DNA from: Oopsacas minuta
Taxonomy: Eukaryota > Porifera > Hexactinellida > Lyssacinosida > Leucopsacidae
Assembly (NCBI GenBank): GCA_024704765.1
Contig: JAKMXF010000299.1
Location: forward strand, 1,002,556 to 1,066,555
Length of the DNA: 64,000 nucleotides
Direction: 5' to 3'
This document shows, in pieces, positions 13,132 through 25,279 of the stretch; positions within the stretch are counted from its first letter, which is position 1; every line of letters begins with the position of its first letter. The translations under genes were made by a program, and so were the position numbers. The notes beneath the pieces were generated by a model. That model had not been told where the DNA came from. It searched no databases and saw nothing but the letters and a program-made list of their open reading frames with translations.

Positions 13132-13206
13132 AGTTTTAGTCTGAATATTTGGTGAGATTACTCGTGTAGCACTAGAGTAATCTCACCAAATATTCAGACT
13201 AAAACT
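13132..13206. repeat. perfect 32-bp inverted repeat with 11-base loop
   Basis: The left arm is 13132-13163 and the right arm 13175-13206. They are exact reverse complements over 32 bases (starting AGTTTTAGTCTGAATATTTG), separated by the loop GTGTAGCACTA. The match stops abruptly at both outer edges. It could be a cruciform or foldback, a very short MITE, or a hairpin RNA precursor. Nothing here shows transcription. Confidence 0.95.
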
Positions 13207-14050
13207 TCGCGGAACACAACAATAATATAATATTCATACTTTTTTTAACAATCTATTGGTTTCATTATTACTATTGATTCATACTTGCCAACCGTACAGT
13301 CCAATTTTATCTGACAAGATTTCCACAGCAGTTAGACCCTAACATCACAATGATGCTAGCTAGGTCACTTGTTAGAGAAAAATAGAATGTTGTTCAAAAA
13401 CAGATAAAAGGTTAGAGAGTAGTGTAGCATGATTACAATCAATTGATGGACCATGCATATTATGTAGCATGAACCAATTGAAATATTCATTATAATGGTA
13501 ATTATCAGGCGATCTGTGATAATAGTGTCACCTGAATTAACAATTCTTAGGTCAAGCCACCTGACTGGAAGAGAAATTTTGAATTTCAAAAAATCCCTCC
13601 ACAGTGTCCCATAAACGTCGATCATGTTTGGAAAAAAATTGCCCATGAAAATCGGGTAACAAAACATGTATTTTCGTTAGTGGAATTGAATGTGAAGATT
13701 CTCGAATATATTGCGAAAATCGTACATAATAGTAATGCAAGTACTCTTCTCATTCACCATGGTAAATATTCGAAATGATTACAGTTAGGGTGTTTTCCCA
13801 TTATTTTATCTTTCTTTAGGAGATTCATAAGTCAACAACGCTATGAATTATAAATATAATTAATCACCGATATAATCAAGATTACTGAATTTCCATCAGT
13901 CGTTAGTACTTTCTAAACAAATTTCCTATATCCAGAGAAGAAATCCATTTTTAAAATGAATAAATGCATGAAATTTTGGAAGACAATCTGTTTTTTTATG
14001 TTCACTTGGAATCAATTTCAAAAACTTTCAATTGAATCCTATGGTAAAAT
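13207..14050. other. non-coding, nothing recognised
   Basis: Two overlapping reverse-strand frames (13365-13740, up to 100 codons) have no recognisable motif. They look like chance open frames in AT-rich DNA. Confidence 0.45.
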
Positions 14051-14233
14051 GCAAATTGCAACCAGTACCGACAGCTTAGTCTATTAAATTCAATTTATCT
14101 AAAACGTTGCACTGTTAATTGGAGGCACTATGAAAGGTTAGATTTAATCCAATAATACATAGTGCCTCCAATTAATAGTGCCACTTTTTAACAAATTGAA
14201 TTTAATGACTAAGCTGTCGGCGGTTGCAATTTT
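14051..14233. repeat. foldback MITE with arms of about 75 bp
   Basis: The left half begins GCAAATTGCAACC and continues CGACAGCTTAGTC, AAATTCAATTT and ATTGGAGGCACTATG. The right half is its reverse complement with several mismatches and small length differences, ending GGTTGCAATTTT. The unpaired centre is about 22 bases. The nearly complete palindrome and small size mark a non-autonomous foldback or MITE; the superfamily is unknown. Confidence 0.85.
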
Positions 14234-14629
14234 GTATTTATTCCTCGCTCCGCTCGGATTTCAAATCCATCAACAATATATTTACAATATACTAAGATTA
14301 TCCAGTCCAAAAATGTTCAATTCTTTTGCAATAATTATCAGTTGACTAAATAATATTCATATAAGGGAATACTGGAGGAGATTTTATCGGTACAAATTCA
14401 AGAGTGTCAAATTCGGAATCAGCGTATGAATTACCCCCTTTGGCTGTTTAGACAATCTTCTACGATTATTCAAAGGTCATATATTCGGGGAAATACATGT
14501 CTTTTTCATTATCCATGGTTAATTTGAGAAATGTTTTATTCATAAATATAAATATAAATAATTAAACCTACCGTTAAATTTAGATGATCAATGAATGCAT
14601 CTTATATGCAGCATTAGAAGTATCTATTG
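14234..14629. other. non-coding spacer, nothing recognised
   Basis: Short AT-rich stretch between two repeats. No open frame or repeat partner was seen. Confidence 0.45.
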
Positions 14630-15068
14630 TTTAAGTAATTAATATTTAACATCTAAGAACAATAAAATTATTACCGATGACATATTGCTATATAATGAAT
14701 ATTTTTCATTTACTTTTGACAAAAAAACTATAACTACTATAAAATTCTAGAAGAATACGAAGGTGTAGAATTTTTTCTCTTTCGAAAGGTGTGAAACTTT
14801 TGGCACCCTTCCATTCATAATTTTTGCTAGAGGCCAGATAAAAGTTTGGCCACTGTGAAATAGTGGCACTTGATGTCCGATTGATTAGCAAAGGGGAGAA
14901 TCACAACCGACGAATATCTTTACTATTCCTCATACCATATATCACCACAATTCTATCCAGTTTTGGCTGCAGAGCTTTCAGGGAGAAAAAATAGCAAAAA
15001 AAATACAAGTACTCATCTCAATATTAGGCCACTATACTAAAGTATAGTCGGCACAGAAAAAATACATA
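14630..15068 (-). repeat. dispersed repeat, copy a (inverted relative to 44341-44760)
   Basis: About 430 bp whose reverse complement runs alongside 44341-44760 from end to end. Shared stretches include ACTAAAGTATAGTCGGCACAG (inverse at 44359-44380), CCAGTTTTGGCTGCAG, GGCACCCTTCC and ATTACCGATGACATA. Small insertions and substitutions are scattered through it. It has no coding potential. The small palindrome at the end (ACTATACTAAAGTATAGT) may be the terminal structure. Confidence 0.85.
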
Positions 15069-17635
15069 GTTTGGGACCTCATTTCTATAGGCCATAATTT
15101 CCCAACGTGATCGACATTAAGGGACGCCAAGCCTCACCGGCATAAAAATGTGAATATTTTAAAGGAAACAGATTGAAACCACATGAACGAATCGGGTAAA
15201 CAGTTAAAACTCAATATACTATAGTTTTTTAATTCTCCATATGTAAAACATAAGTTTAGAAGTTTACCAAGCATGTTGCAAAATATTTTATTATTCGAAT
15301 TGATTGTGAAATAATCAGTGCAACAATCTAATATTCCTTGGGCAAACAGAGAAAATCTGGAAATTTGTAACGTCATAAATCAGAACCACTTTAGTGATTG
15401 TTCTGAAATTTTCAAAGAAATAAAGACATATAATAACTTGCTCTTTTCAGACAAATTGGTTCATGGTAGTGAAAAATGGCTGGTTGAGTTGACATGGAAT
15501 CCGTATATGTGATTTACCACTATACTCGATGTCGCTGAATCCAATATCTACTGTATCTGTACTTAGAATATTTTCGTTTTCTCCTATTACTACTATTCAT
15601 ACTGGACAAACAACAAACACTCATACAACAATTAATTTTGATTAATCTATATACATACAGTGGCGTCGTGTCGCTTTGAAATCTGCAGGGGGCACAAATC
15701 CAATTTGGTGGGAATCAAGGGGTAGGTCAGGGTCTATGGGCTCCATAAACCAGCAAAAGGTCCAGGAGCGAAATACATCGCAAGAAAAATGTGTTGGTCT
15801 GCTACTGGGGCAGAATGTTGATATTTTTCTAGTCACTTTGAGTAGGGATTTGGAAGCTTGGAGAATAATGGGGGATCTGGGCCACCTGTCACATATAGCA
15901 CAAGGTCACTGGATATACAGAATACATAAAAGTATAACTCAGATAGACGTACCCTTCGGCAAACGTAATTTTACTTATGCGAATATGCTTTCTATATAAT
16001 TAGTACAAGAACCGAAAACACATTTGGAAAAAGTTATGTGCTAACCGAAAGCACCTCTTAATCCGAGTACGTACTAACCGAGCCCTATCGTACACATATA
16101 CAGATTAACTGTGAAGTAATAGTATAGATGTACTAAGCCTTGATCATGAGTAAAGCTGGAAGGTATTTGCTTGCTAACTTTAATTTACCTCCAAAATTAA
16201 GGTAGGAATAGCCAGTAAATCCCTGTCAGATATATCTCATTCAACACCATTCAAGCGCGACAAATCCCTACAAGAAGTGGTACTGTGAGATTTTTACAGT
16301 ACTCAAAGTTGTGGAGCAATGCCGCATCAGTTTTTAGATATGGTCCTGCAATTCCGAAAAATTCAAATGCTAACGCAGGAATAAAATTTACAACCTGTCT
16401 ACATTGTGTACAGTTATATACTTACAGATAAAGAATCAAAAATTGTTAACGAAATACGTAAGTATATTTGTCGAACAGATAGAGGTGGTTTAACTGAGCA
16501 AGCAATCCTTCAAAGTGGTATGGCATTAGGTGTACAGAGTAAGCAGTCCCTGCCTTATATCGCTCCAACACACCCAGAACTACGACTATCAGGTAGTAAG
16601 AGATATACACAACACGCAAAGGTATTCCTGACACTAATCTAGTGTAAAATTCTGAACTCCACTTAAAAGTGTAATAAAATGGAATAATACTTCAATTACA
16701 AGCAATACTGCCACTAATCTAGAAATAATATCACCAGGCAAGCATAAATAAAGGTCTAATGAGCATAATCGACCCACTGAGCATACTCATTACAATGAAC
16801 ATGCGATAAAAATCTTTAATAGATGAGTCACTTTTATGTAGAGTCAATGTATATCATAACATCTGTATGATACGTTTATTGGAGCTAAAATTGTTACAGA
16901 TGTGAACAAATGGGATTAGATGACTCTTTGAGGGTTTAGGTTTGAATCTTTTTATAGGGGGTAAACATCCCGAACATGGCCGTCCCTGAAGAGGAAATGC
17001 ATCCCACAACCATTATCGACAAGAAACATCGTTTCTTTACGATCTATTGTATTTAAAGGATCATTAACTCGCCAAGGATACTACTACCCCATTATTGTTT
17101 AGAAAATCTGCATTTGTTCCATGTGTGCTTGTTATTTGAAATTCCCACATTTTGTATATTTCTTGTGAAAGTTTTCGATCGCTCGAGAAGCTCGCTCGTA
17201 ATTTTAAAATTGAGGCTAATAGAGATAAAAATAGAGATTCTAGAACAGATGCAAATGTAGGAATATTTTTGTGAAGTTCTACCTAAGGAATAATAATAGT
17301 CTATTTCTTGTAATATTGACATGTAATGATCTGAATTTTGGATTATGAATATGGGATGCAGTATTTATAATATACTTTGTTAAAGAATGATCACTATATT
17401 ATGCATCATTACGACACTGAATAATTGCCGGGAACAATTAGATAAGATAATGAAGGCATACTTTCCAATTTTTTTGTAATTTACTTCCCTGTATGAGGGA
17501 AAATATTTAACATTTGCATTTCTCGAGTTCTTAAAACTGTAATTTTTTTGCTCGCTCGTTAAGTTTGCTCATATTTTGTAATTCGATATCCAAAGACCAA
17601 AAGGAAGCCACTATGAATATCCAATTAACCCCCCC
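15069..17635. other. non-coding, possible repeat ends only
   Basis: No recognisable gene. The 107-codon frame at 15676-15999 lacks a known motif. CAGTGGCGTCGTGTCGC at 15660 resembles the termini of some hAT-like MITEs in invertebrates, but no inverted partner was found. Around 16040-16085 the phrases TGCTAACCGAAAGC and GTACGTACTAACCGAG resemble the Tigger-type ends at 45548-45738 and may be a decayed relative. Confidence 0.4.
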
Positions 17636-17639
17636 TCTT

Positions 17640-17960
17640 CCAAATCCTAGATCCGCCAAGGGTCTTCCGACACTGATCTCGATAGATGGACGGAACAACT
17701 TTGATATTAGTCATTGGCAACGCCTCTTTAAATGCATTAATTGATGCTCTCTTCAAATCAATTAGTGGATAATATGGATTAACATCATGACACATCTGTT
17801 TATCTTTAGCAGCCTTTCCATGTAATAGATAGTACTCTTTCCAGGTCGAGGTATATAAATCGATGGCAGTAGGTGTCCATCACGAATGGATACATTCCTC
17901 CTACAAGAGCCTGTGCTGGATAAAACGTATGAATGCGGCAGTATATAGGTATTTCAAAAT
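17640..17960 (-). pseudogene. MULE-type transposase fragment
   Basis: The reverse strand reads IDLKRASINAFKEALP followed by IKVVPSIYRDQCRKTLGG. MULE transposases have a conserved DFERAxxNAFxxxFP block followed by a C/H pair and RKI, and this matches with substitutions. Upstream in another frame IHTFYPAQALVGGMYPFV fits the preceding YTIH...PFVY region. Frames change and there are stops, so this is a short decayed fragment. The match is by memory of the family pattern, and I hold it at moderate strength. Confidence 0.5.
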
Positions 17961-18295
17961 TATGTTTACGTGTCATTCGTGTGTGCTTATTACTATAAGA
18001 GACTAATAGTCACTTCAGTAATAAGCATACACATACAAATCTTACAAGGGAACAATAATCTATGTACAGGTACCCGCCATTGCGCTTCAGCACTGTAATC
18101 AAATGTACAATTTATTATTTCCATAGTATGAAGAACTCCCAGTACAGTTTGATGTTTTAAATCAAACTTTGGGTTTTGGTATAGGTAGATATGGGCATAG
18201 CACCCACAGATATTAGTACCTTGGGATATCTTAAGTGGTGAATCCGTCACTGGATCAACAGGATCTATTGCAGTCAATGGGAAATTAGTATAGGA

Positions 18296-18327
18296 GGTTC
18301 TCGGGTGAAAAATGTTGGGGACCGCTG
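18296..18327 (-). repeat. hAT-type terminal sequence, unpaired
   Basis: The reverse complement begins CAGCGGTCCCCAACATTTTT, a form typical of hAT (Charlie-like) terminal repeats. No inverted partner was found in the window, so it is a lone end of a non-autonomous or truncated element. Confidence 0.5.
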
Positions 18328-18330
18328 TTT

Positions 18331-20606
18331 TAGCATATTTGATATATTTAGTCAGTTTCTATGAATATATTTACTTCATTGGTAAACATGATAAATGTAT
18401 ATTATGAATAAACTAATATAATACATTCAATACATATTATTAATATACGCTAAATCCCAAAAAACTAAATATGAGGGACTAATAAGCCCCTAAGCCATGT
18501 CATGAGAATTTCGCCTATGGCGCAATCAAATCAGAAACATTGTGACTAAATCATTCCAGACACATGTGTAGAATCCATGATATGAGCATGAAACAGAGTT
18601 GGAATAGGGTCCACAGTTTCTTAGATATTCCTACCAGAAAAACTCGAGCCCAATTTCATCTTTATCGTGAGAGATAATTGGTGAAATAATGCGAGTATTT
18701 ACGCAAATTTTGAGATTTTACGAATTTGTTTACTTTATATTCATAAAAACAACAATATATGTACTATGCGAAATTTGAATATGCAAAATCAGGAGGAAGA
18801 AATTATGTTCTTTCACTATACCGTAACATTAAATTACTGATATTGACATTTTGAAAATTTGATTGGAGATGTATTGGGAGGGTGCTCCCAAGAAACTCTA
18901 TAACTTTATGCTACAACTTCAACAGTTAAGTATTAATTTATTCCTTAATACCCAAATTTCTACATTTAAGCTGTTTAATTGATAATAAGCTATTTTTAAT
19001 TTCTGAACGATATTTATAACACACAGACTAAACAAATTACAAAATACAGACACAGACAAAAAAACATTTGTTGTGATGGGGTATTTGTTGGCGGCGGCGA
19101 AGGCGGCGCTGGCGTTCTTGCCTCCTTTTCATAGCCCTCTTTTGGGCTCCCATTTTCGTACCAAATTGAAATAAATGGTGAACGGTTGATTTATATAGAT
19201 GTAATAACAATGTGAACTTTATATTTTGATCTTTTCGGAAGTTTTGAATATTTCGATTAACAATGGATCGCCATGGCCACTACTCCCAGGTCCACCAGAT
19301 CTCGACCACCTCTTCCCCTCTCTCAGACATATGTTAATTATTAGTATTCACAAGCAAGCTACACTTACTTGCGTTGCACGGCAAGCGAACACTTTGTGTT
19401 CGTGGGGGCACCCTTCGGGTGTCCACTGTATTCTTTTATATTTACTATTGAACATGCATATCAACCATTTACATTTCTCATTAAAGGATTACATTGATCA
19501 CAAATTAATCGTTAATTCCACATAATATAATTAGGTAAACGTTTATGGAATTGATCAATAATTTTCTATATGTATATCATACCATTTGAATTACACTATA
19601 AGCGGTCATATAAGTTCTAAGTACCGTAATTAAATTCACAAACCTAGATACAGGTTTTATAAATTGAATTATTTTGTAAAATAGGAACAATTAGTTAATT
19701 TTTGCAATTTAATTCATCGTTGTTAGAGCCTAAATCTAATAATACATTATTTTCCTTATTCGTAACTCTCATAGCTGATAGGTCAAGACAATAAAATATT
19801 TCTGACAGTTTTTGATATATCGCTTTAATCTAGATTGTTATAGATAACCACATTCCACCTACATATCACATATTTAGTTTATATCTTCTATTATCCATGA
19901 GTTGCGAAAATTTCGAAATAGTCCATAATTTCAATTAAAATTTAGATGGCTAATAATGTATCCTATATATCAATTTGGGTTCTACTGAAAGTCTGTTGAG
20001 TGGATTGTAATAAGATTTCCTCAGTAGTCTATTAGAAAATAATATATATTATAAATACCAAAATGAATTTACTAAGTTCATATTAAGAATGTAACTTATC
20101 GTTTTGAGGGCATTTCAAAGTATGTCTGCTTCCTTTAGCAATCAGTTTGTAGAGCAAATTACATCAATGTTAGTGTGAGTATGTTGGAGTAATTGTTATA
20201 TAGATACTAAGGTGAAATATATGTACAATTATACCTTCTGTTTGTAGATTGGAGTTTTGTAAGTTTCGTTTTATCAAATTATAATCTAAGGAAGGTACGT
20301 ACCAAAAATATTATAATATGTTCTTCATCAGTAGTTTACATATTTGTTTTCGTTGATCACTCGTGCGTTTACTACGTATGAGATTTATAATTAAACATTC
20401 ATTTGATCCAAATTACGTTGTTGAAGTTGGATGAGTATCCTTTAGGTGACAAAAATTGGTGCACATTGGGAGATAACAGGAATACTGTTTTTCTCAACCG
20501 CAGGTACCAAAATTATCAACATAATCAGATTCCAAAACATACTACATAAAATATAATGGATCGAATTGAAACAGTCCTGTACTGTTATGGAGCTGATGTA
20601 ATATAA
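18331..20606. other. non-coding; short G/C-rich patches
   Basis: No gene recognised. Two patches break the AT-rich background: 19090-19112 is a GGC/GGA-type run (GGCGGCGGCGAAGGCGGCG), and 19371-19432 contains the small palindromes GAACACTTTGTGTTC and GGCACCCTTCGGGTGTCC. The 99-codon frame at 19226-19525 runs over these patches and has no known motif. Confidence 0.45.
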
Positions 20607-21228
20607 CACCCGCCTAGGGTTGCCAGACGTCCGGGTTTGGAGCCATTTGTCCGGGTTTGGAGGATTTTGACTTCTTATGATTTTTTAAATTAGGTTCCTA
20701 GTTACTAGTTATCGTACGTATAGTACACATGGTTCAGTATTCCTTGTCTGACAACTCAGATCTATAGTAATCTAAAAATATTTATATGGAATTGAAATAT
20801 GATTTTCTAGTTTCTACTGTCTAGTTAATTATTATTCATCCATGAATTTGGTATTACTTGGATTTATACAAATAACTGCCTCAGATCCATATAGTATTTC
20901 AAATATTGTATACTACTGTCTACTCGAGGATATCTAATATGCGGTCCCGTTTATTCCGACTCCCCCGCTTTGCCATCTTCCCCACTTATTCTGTACCCTG
21001 AGTAAGCTAGTTTAGTTACGCACTATATTTGATGTGTTTGGTTTCATACAAATTATAATTTTCAAGTTTCGTCTTCTGAGAATTCAGTTTCCTCCCTAGA
21101 CTAATAGACTACATCTTAATAATATATCTTGATTGTTTATCTAAGTATTTTTAATATTGATATACATTTAGTATTTAGATTGCATTTCTATACGCATTTG
21201 TATTCTACACTCACTGTAATTTGGAAAA

Positions 21229-22804
21229 ATGAATAAAACAAAGCCTAAAAAAGCAAGAAGAGAGTGTTCATTTAATATTCAATGGCTTACCAATCCCTCT
21301 AATAGCGGTTGGTTATCAAAGGTTAATTTCAACACTGCAAGATGTACTGTTTGCAATGTTTCTTTTACTGTCAAGTATGATGGGATCAAGGCTATAACTG
21401 CACATCGCAATAGCGAAAAGCATAATGTCCTCATTCAGTCAGGTATTGCTTCTTGTGCTATGTCAAGTTTTTTTACTGCGGAAAACAGTCCCGAGGAAGA
21501 TTTGATAATATCAGCTGAGCTAACTATGATATACCATGGAGTATGGAGTGATGCATCACCATAGTTATTTATCAATGGATTGTTGTATGAAGATATTACC
21601 TGGTGCATTTCCTGACTCTAAAATCGCTAAGAAGATCCACTGTGATAGAACTAAATCCGAGGCATTAATTGCTAATGTTTTATGTCCTCACTCTATAGAA
21701 GTGGTCACTAATAAATTGAATATTCCAAAGAACATATTTTACTCAATTTCTATCGACGTCTCTAACAAAGGAATCTAAAGCATTATCCTCTTGCTATACG
21801 TTATTTTTCAAAATCATTTGGGACTAAAAATCGAGTTGTTGACTTTTATGTCTGCTCTGAAGAAACTTCCGATTCTATTTCTAGTAATATACTTGCAAGA
21901 CTTGAACATAATCAAATGAATATACAGTATTTAGTAAGTTATGGCGCTGATAATGCAGCAGTAAATTATGGAAACATGATCCAGTTTTTACCAATCTTTG
22001 ACAATAATGCCCAAAGCTTATTTCTTCTAACTGTTACTGCCATGTTATACATAATAGCGCACGTTTTGGATGTAAGGTTTTAACCCGTGATATAGAGTTG
22101 CTCGTAATGAAATATTCAATGAGTTTTCTATATCAGCAAAAAGAGTGAAAGAGCTCAAGTCTTGCTTCGATGCACTACTCAATCACCTGAGGTATACAAC
22201 ATAATGTGCAGGTTGAGATCTAATCTGAAAGATAGACTTCGAGATGGTTTTTATGGGTTCAAAGTTAATCAGTGTTGCCCTAAACTTCAAGCACGAGAGC
22301 AAGTTAGGTTTAAAGATGAAGCTAATCATGTTTTCCAAAGGATTATTTCATACGTTGACAAGTGGTTTGATTACGAAGGGAGCATTCAGAAACACATCAA
22401 AATATTGAATTTAAACAGGGAAGAAATTACCCTTGATGATCTCACTAAAATTGCTTCTCACTTCCAAATCAAGATCAATGGTGATGATATATATAATGAA
22501 TTTTGTTGGGTAAGAGAATGGAGGGTTAAACAAAGAGAAAATCTCTTAACCGTCGATGAGCAGTGTGTAGCATTTTTTTTCCTATGCAAATAGTCCAAAT
22601 TTATTAAGTTTGGTTGAATTTGCTCTAGCATTGCCAGTGAGCAATGGGTATGTTAAAAGAATTTTTAGCCTAATGAAAAATCTTTGGACTGATGAAAGGA
22701 ATCGATTAGGTATAGAAATGGTTAAAGCAGAACCTTGCGTCAAGTTGAACTATTCTTTATCATGCAAAGACCTCTATAATTTTATTAGACAAGAGAAACG
22801 GTCC
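21229..22804 (+). pseudogene. hAT transposase with N-terminal zinc finger, broken
   Basis: ATG at 21229 starts a Lys/Arg-rich tail, then a zinc finger with RCTVC and TAHRNSEKH (C2..H-x5-H spacing). The frame shifts near 21540 and continues to SISIDVSNKG (catalytic Asp region) at about 21770. Next comes a frame with VSYGADNAAVNYG, corresponding to the second Asp block. At 22162-22593 a further piece includes a helical region with FDYEGSI. The C-terminal dimerisation signature is VEFALALPVSNGYVKRIFS then KNLWTDERNRLG, ending at 22804. At least three frame breaks occur (near 21540, 21780 and 22590), so it is not active as it stands. Confidence 0.85.
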
Positions 22805-22960
22805 TGAAAATCGCCAAATCAAGTGATAAGTATTTTTCTTAATGATATACAATCAATGTATAGTATAGTATGTCCCACAATTATTGGCATTGATTTTAAC
22901 TATCGATTACTTCTACCCTGTAAAATATTTATTATTTTGAACTTTATTATATCAATATAC

Positions 22961-23834
22961 NNNNNNNNNNNNNNNNNNNNNNNNNNNNNNNNNNNNNNNN
23001 NNNNNNNNNNNNNNNNNNNNNNNNNNNNNNNNNNNNNNNNNNNNNNNNNNNNNNNNNNNNNNNNNNNNNNNNNNNNNNNNNNNNNNNNNNNNNNNNNNNN
23101 NNNNNNNNNNNNNNNNNNNNNNNNNNNNNNNNNNNNNNNNNNNNNNNNNNNNNNNNNNNNNNNNNNNNNNNNNNNNNNNNNNNNNNNNNNNNNNNNNNNN
23201 NNNNNNNNNNNNNNNNNNNNNNNNNNNNNNNNNNNNNNNNNNNNNNNNNNNNNNNNNNNNNNNNNNNNNNNNNNNNNNNNNNNNNNNNNNNNNNNNNNNN
23301 NNNNNNNNNNNNNNNNNNNNNNNNNNNNNNNNNNNNNNNNNNNNNNNNNNNNNNNNNNNNNNNNNNNNNNNNNNNNNNNNNNNNNNNNNNNNNNNNNNNN
23401 NNNNNNNNNNNNNNNNNNNNNNNNNNNNNNNNNNNNNNNNNNNNNNNNNNNNNNNNNNNNNNNNNNNNNNNNNNNNNNNNNNNNNNNNNNNNNNNNNNNN
23501 NNNNNNNNNNNNNNNNNNNNNNNNNNNNNNNNNNNNNNNNNNNNNNNNNNNNNNNNNNNNNNNNNNNNNNNNNNNNNNNNNNNNNNNNNNNNNNNNNNNN
23601 NNNNNNNNNNNNNNNNNNNNNNNNNNNNNNNNNNNNNNNNNNNNNNNNNNNNNNNNNNNNNNNNNNNNNNNNNNNNNNNNNNNNNNNNNNNNNNNNNNNN
23701 NNNNNNNNNNNNNNNNNNNNNNNNNNNNNNNNNNNNNNNNNNNNNNNNNNNNNNNNNNNNNNNNNNNNNNNNNNNNNNNNNNNNNNNNNNNNNNNNNNNN
23801 NNNNNNNNNNNNNNNNNNNNNNNNNNNNNNNNNN
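22961..23834. other. assembly gap (874 N)
   Basis: A run of 874 N bases. It falls wholly inside a Tc1-like transposon, so the missing part is probably the catalytic half of its transposase. Whether the gap length is measured or arbitrary is unknown. Confidence 0.99.
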
Positions 23835-24225
23835 AATTCGAATCACAGGGGATTTTACGAAATTTTGTCTTTTAAGGTGACGATATACAGTACTTTTCCC
23901 GACATTCGATTGCAATCTGGTAATCAACTGTCGTACAGACATCCTTGCATTCGATTTTAATAGAATGGATATCCTTCTCTTGTCGTTTGGTGGAATTTTC
24001 GTTGGTGGACCAGCTCCCTTTTTGTGAAAAGACATTTGTCTTTTTTATCAGCGCAATAACTCGAAACACAGTTCTGACGGGAACACCAATACGCGAGGAT
24101 ATGTCTTTAGCGTTGGTAATTCCCGCATTGTAAAGGGTTTGAATTTCCATTCGACGTTGTTGTTGGGTTTTCAGACCAGCCATGAATAATATCACAATAA
24201 TAGAATGATAGCAAAAATACAACAT
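23835..24225 (-). pseudogene. Tc1-like transposase, N-terminal part only
   Basis: Reading down from about 24183, MAGLKTQQQRRMEIQ is followed by two helix-turn-helix units: AGITNAKDISSRIGVPVRTV, then RMSVRQLI and KSTVYRHLKRQNF at about 23850-23935. A GPPTK linker lies between the two domains, in place of the GRP-type linker seen in many relatives. The frame changes once near 24015. The protein runs into the gap before any catalytic residue, so its D-D-E spacing cannot be judged. Confidence 0.75.
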
Positions 24226-24686
24226 AATTTGTGAAAAGAATTGTGAAATCTCTAATGGGTAGTTGAAATCAAGGGAGTCTAAACAAAATCAATAATATAT
24301 TGTATGTTTCTAATATATTCTACTGTACATTTCGAACTGGATTACTAAAATATCAAAGAATGGTTGGATAATGTTAATTGATAACAAATCGAGATTACTG
24401 CCAATAATTATGGGACGAACTATATTTGTAACTTCCATAGTTAGCAATGATGTGTTTTAATTGATCTGATATATACAGTGAAACCTGCATAATCCGACAC
24501 AGGTTGTGACATGAAAATATGTGTGGATTAGTTAAAGGATTATTCGGTGAATTTCAATTTAAAAATCCTATCCCTTAAAATTTTGTGTCGAATAGGAAGC
24601 AAATCTGGTTAATATTGGAGACAAAAATTATGTCCAGGTTTGGTCTTATGAAAATCTGGCAACCCTACACCCACCTCCTGACCGCC

Positions 24687-25206
24687 TTACACAGGGTTGC
24701 ATTCTGTTGGGATCAGTAATTTGTCGTGCATGAATGCGCTGCCAATTCTCCAATGATGAGGATCATCATGCGTAGCATTGATGACTAATACATTTATTTG
24801 AGCTAGAGCTCCTAAAATAGCTAATTCTACGGTAGTTCCCCATTTGTCCTGCAATTTAATGGAGTCCAAATTGTCATAGAATTCCTGCTCTAACGTAATT
24901 GCGACATCTGCATTACGTTTAGTATATTTTCTTGGTTTGCACAAATTTTACCAAGTAAATTAGTTTTCAATTGGTTATACAATATTTCTGTCCCGAAATA
25001 ATATGAGAGAGGGCTCGGTATAAGCAATTACCATCACATATTACTGGATATAAGTTAATATTTTGTCCAAAAAACTGTGATAACCTTAGATTCAGCGACA
25101 CATAGTACTCTTGTAGACTGCTATTTCTAATGTGAGTTTCACATGTTCTAGCAGATAATATTTCTCTACAATTTATGTCTATACTTTGTAGGAATTGCAT
25201 TCGCAT
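24687..25206 (-). pseudogene. OTU-type cysteine protease domain of the Helitron
   Basis: OTU proteases cleave ubiquitin chains; many large transposons carry one. On the reverse strand ICDGNCLYRALSHI (Asp and Cys of the OTU active-site box, Cys codon near 25025) is preceded by RLSQFFGQNINLYP. A second frame continues KWGTTVELAILGALAQINVLVIN, which fits the OTU GT.vEL.A.A block. The usual C-terminal NHY/W box is not clear; DDPHHWRI is the closest. It follows the PIF1 helicase pieces on the same strand, so it is probably the C-terminal domain of the Helitron protein. One frame break lies at 24945-24967. Confidence 0.7.
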
Positions 25207-25279
25207 GGATGTGATAAAGCTATTAACAGACTCTGAAAGAGAAACTGGGTCAATATCTACTGAGTTGCCATCTGCTCTG

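Larger units (their letters stand above)
22868..24420 (-). mobile_element. Tc1/mariner element nested in the hAT
   Basis: The left end GTATGTCCCACAATTATTGG pairs with the inverse of GTTCGTCCCATAATTATTGG at the right, each flanked by TA (22866-22867 and 24421-24422). The middle is an assembly gap. The reverse strand at the right side encodes the N-terminal DNA-binding half of a transposase. Its terminal core (GTCCCAYAATTATTG) resembles the DD37E copy at 8246, but the encoded protein start differs. Confidence 0.8.
20615..24667 (+). mobile_element. hAT DNA transposon with 8-bp target duplication
   Basis: The left end TAGGGTTGCCAGACGTCC at 20615 pairs with the inverse of TAGGGTTGCCAGATTTTC ending at 24667. 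The flanks are CACCCGCC (20607-20614) and CACCCACC (24668-24675), an 8-bp duplication with one mismatch, as expected for hAT. It encodes a broken forward-strand transposase. A Tc1-like element at 22868-24420 sits downstream of the coding region. Just outside the right end lies the C-terminal end of the Helitron, so this hAT probably inserted at the Helitron's 3' end. Confidence 0.88.

Noticed and set aside
13365-13740. Overlapping reverse frames of 100 and 62 codons
   Set aside because: No motif, AT-rich composition and no supporting context; likely chance.
15676-15999. 107-codon forward frame
   Set aside because: No recognisable domain; starts inside a possible MITE terminus and lacks any supporting neighbour.
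19226-19525. 99-codon forward frame over G/C-rich patches
   Set aside because: Composition driven by small palindromes; no protein motif.
22823-24035. Two long open frames (350 and 362 codons) spanning the N run
   Set aside because: Almost all codons are undefined N; they are artefacts of the gap. Only the transposase part at 23835-24035 is real sequence.
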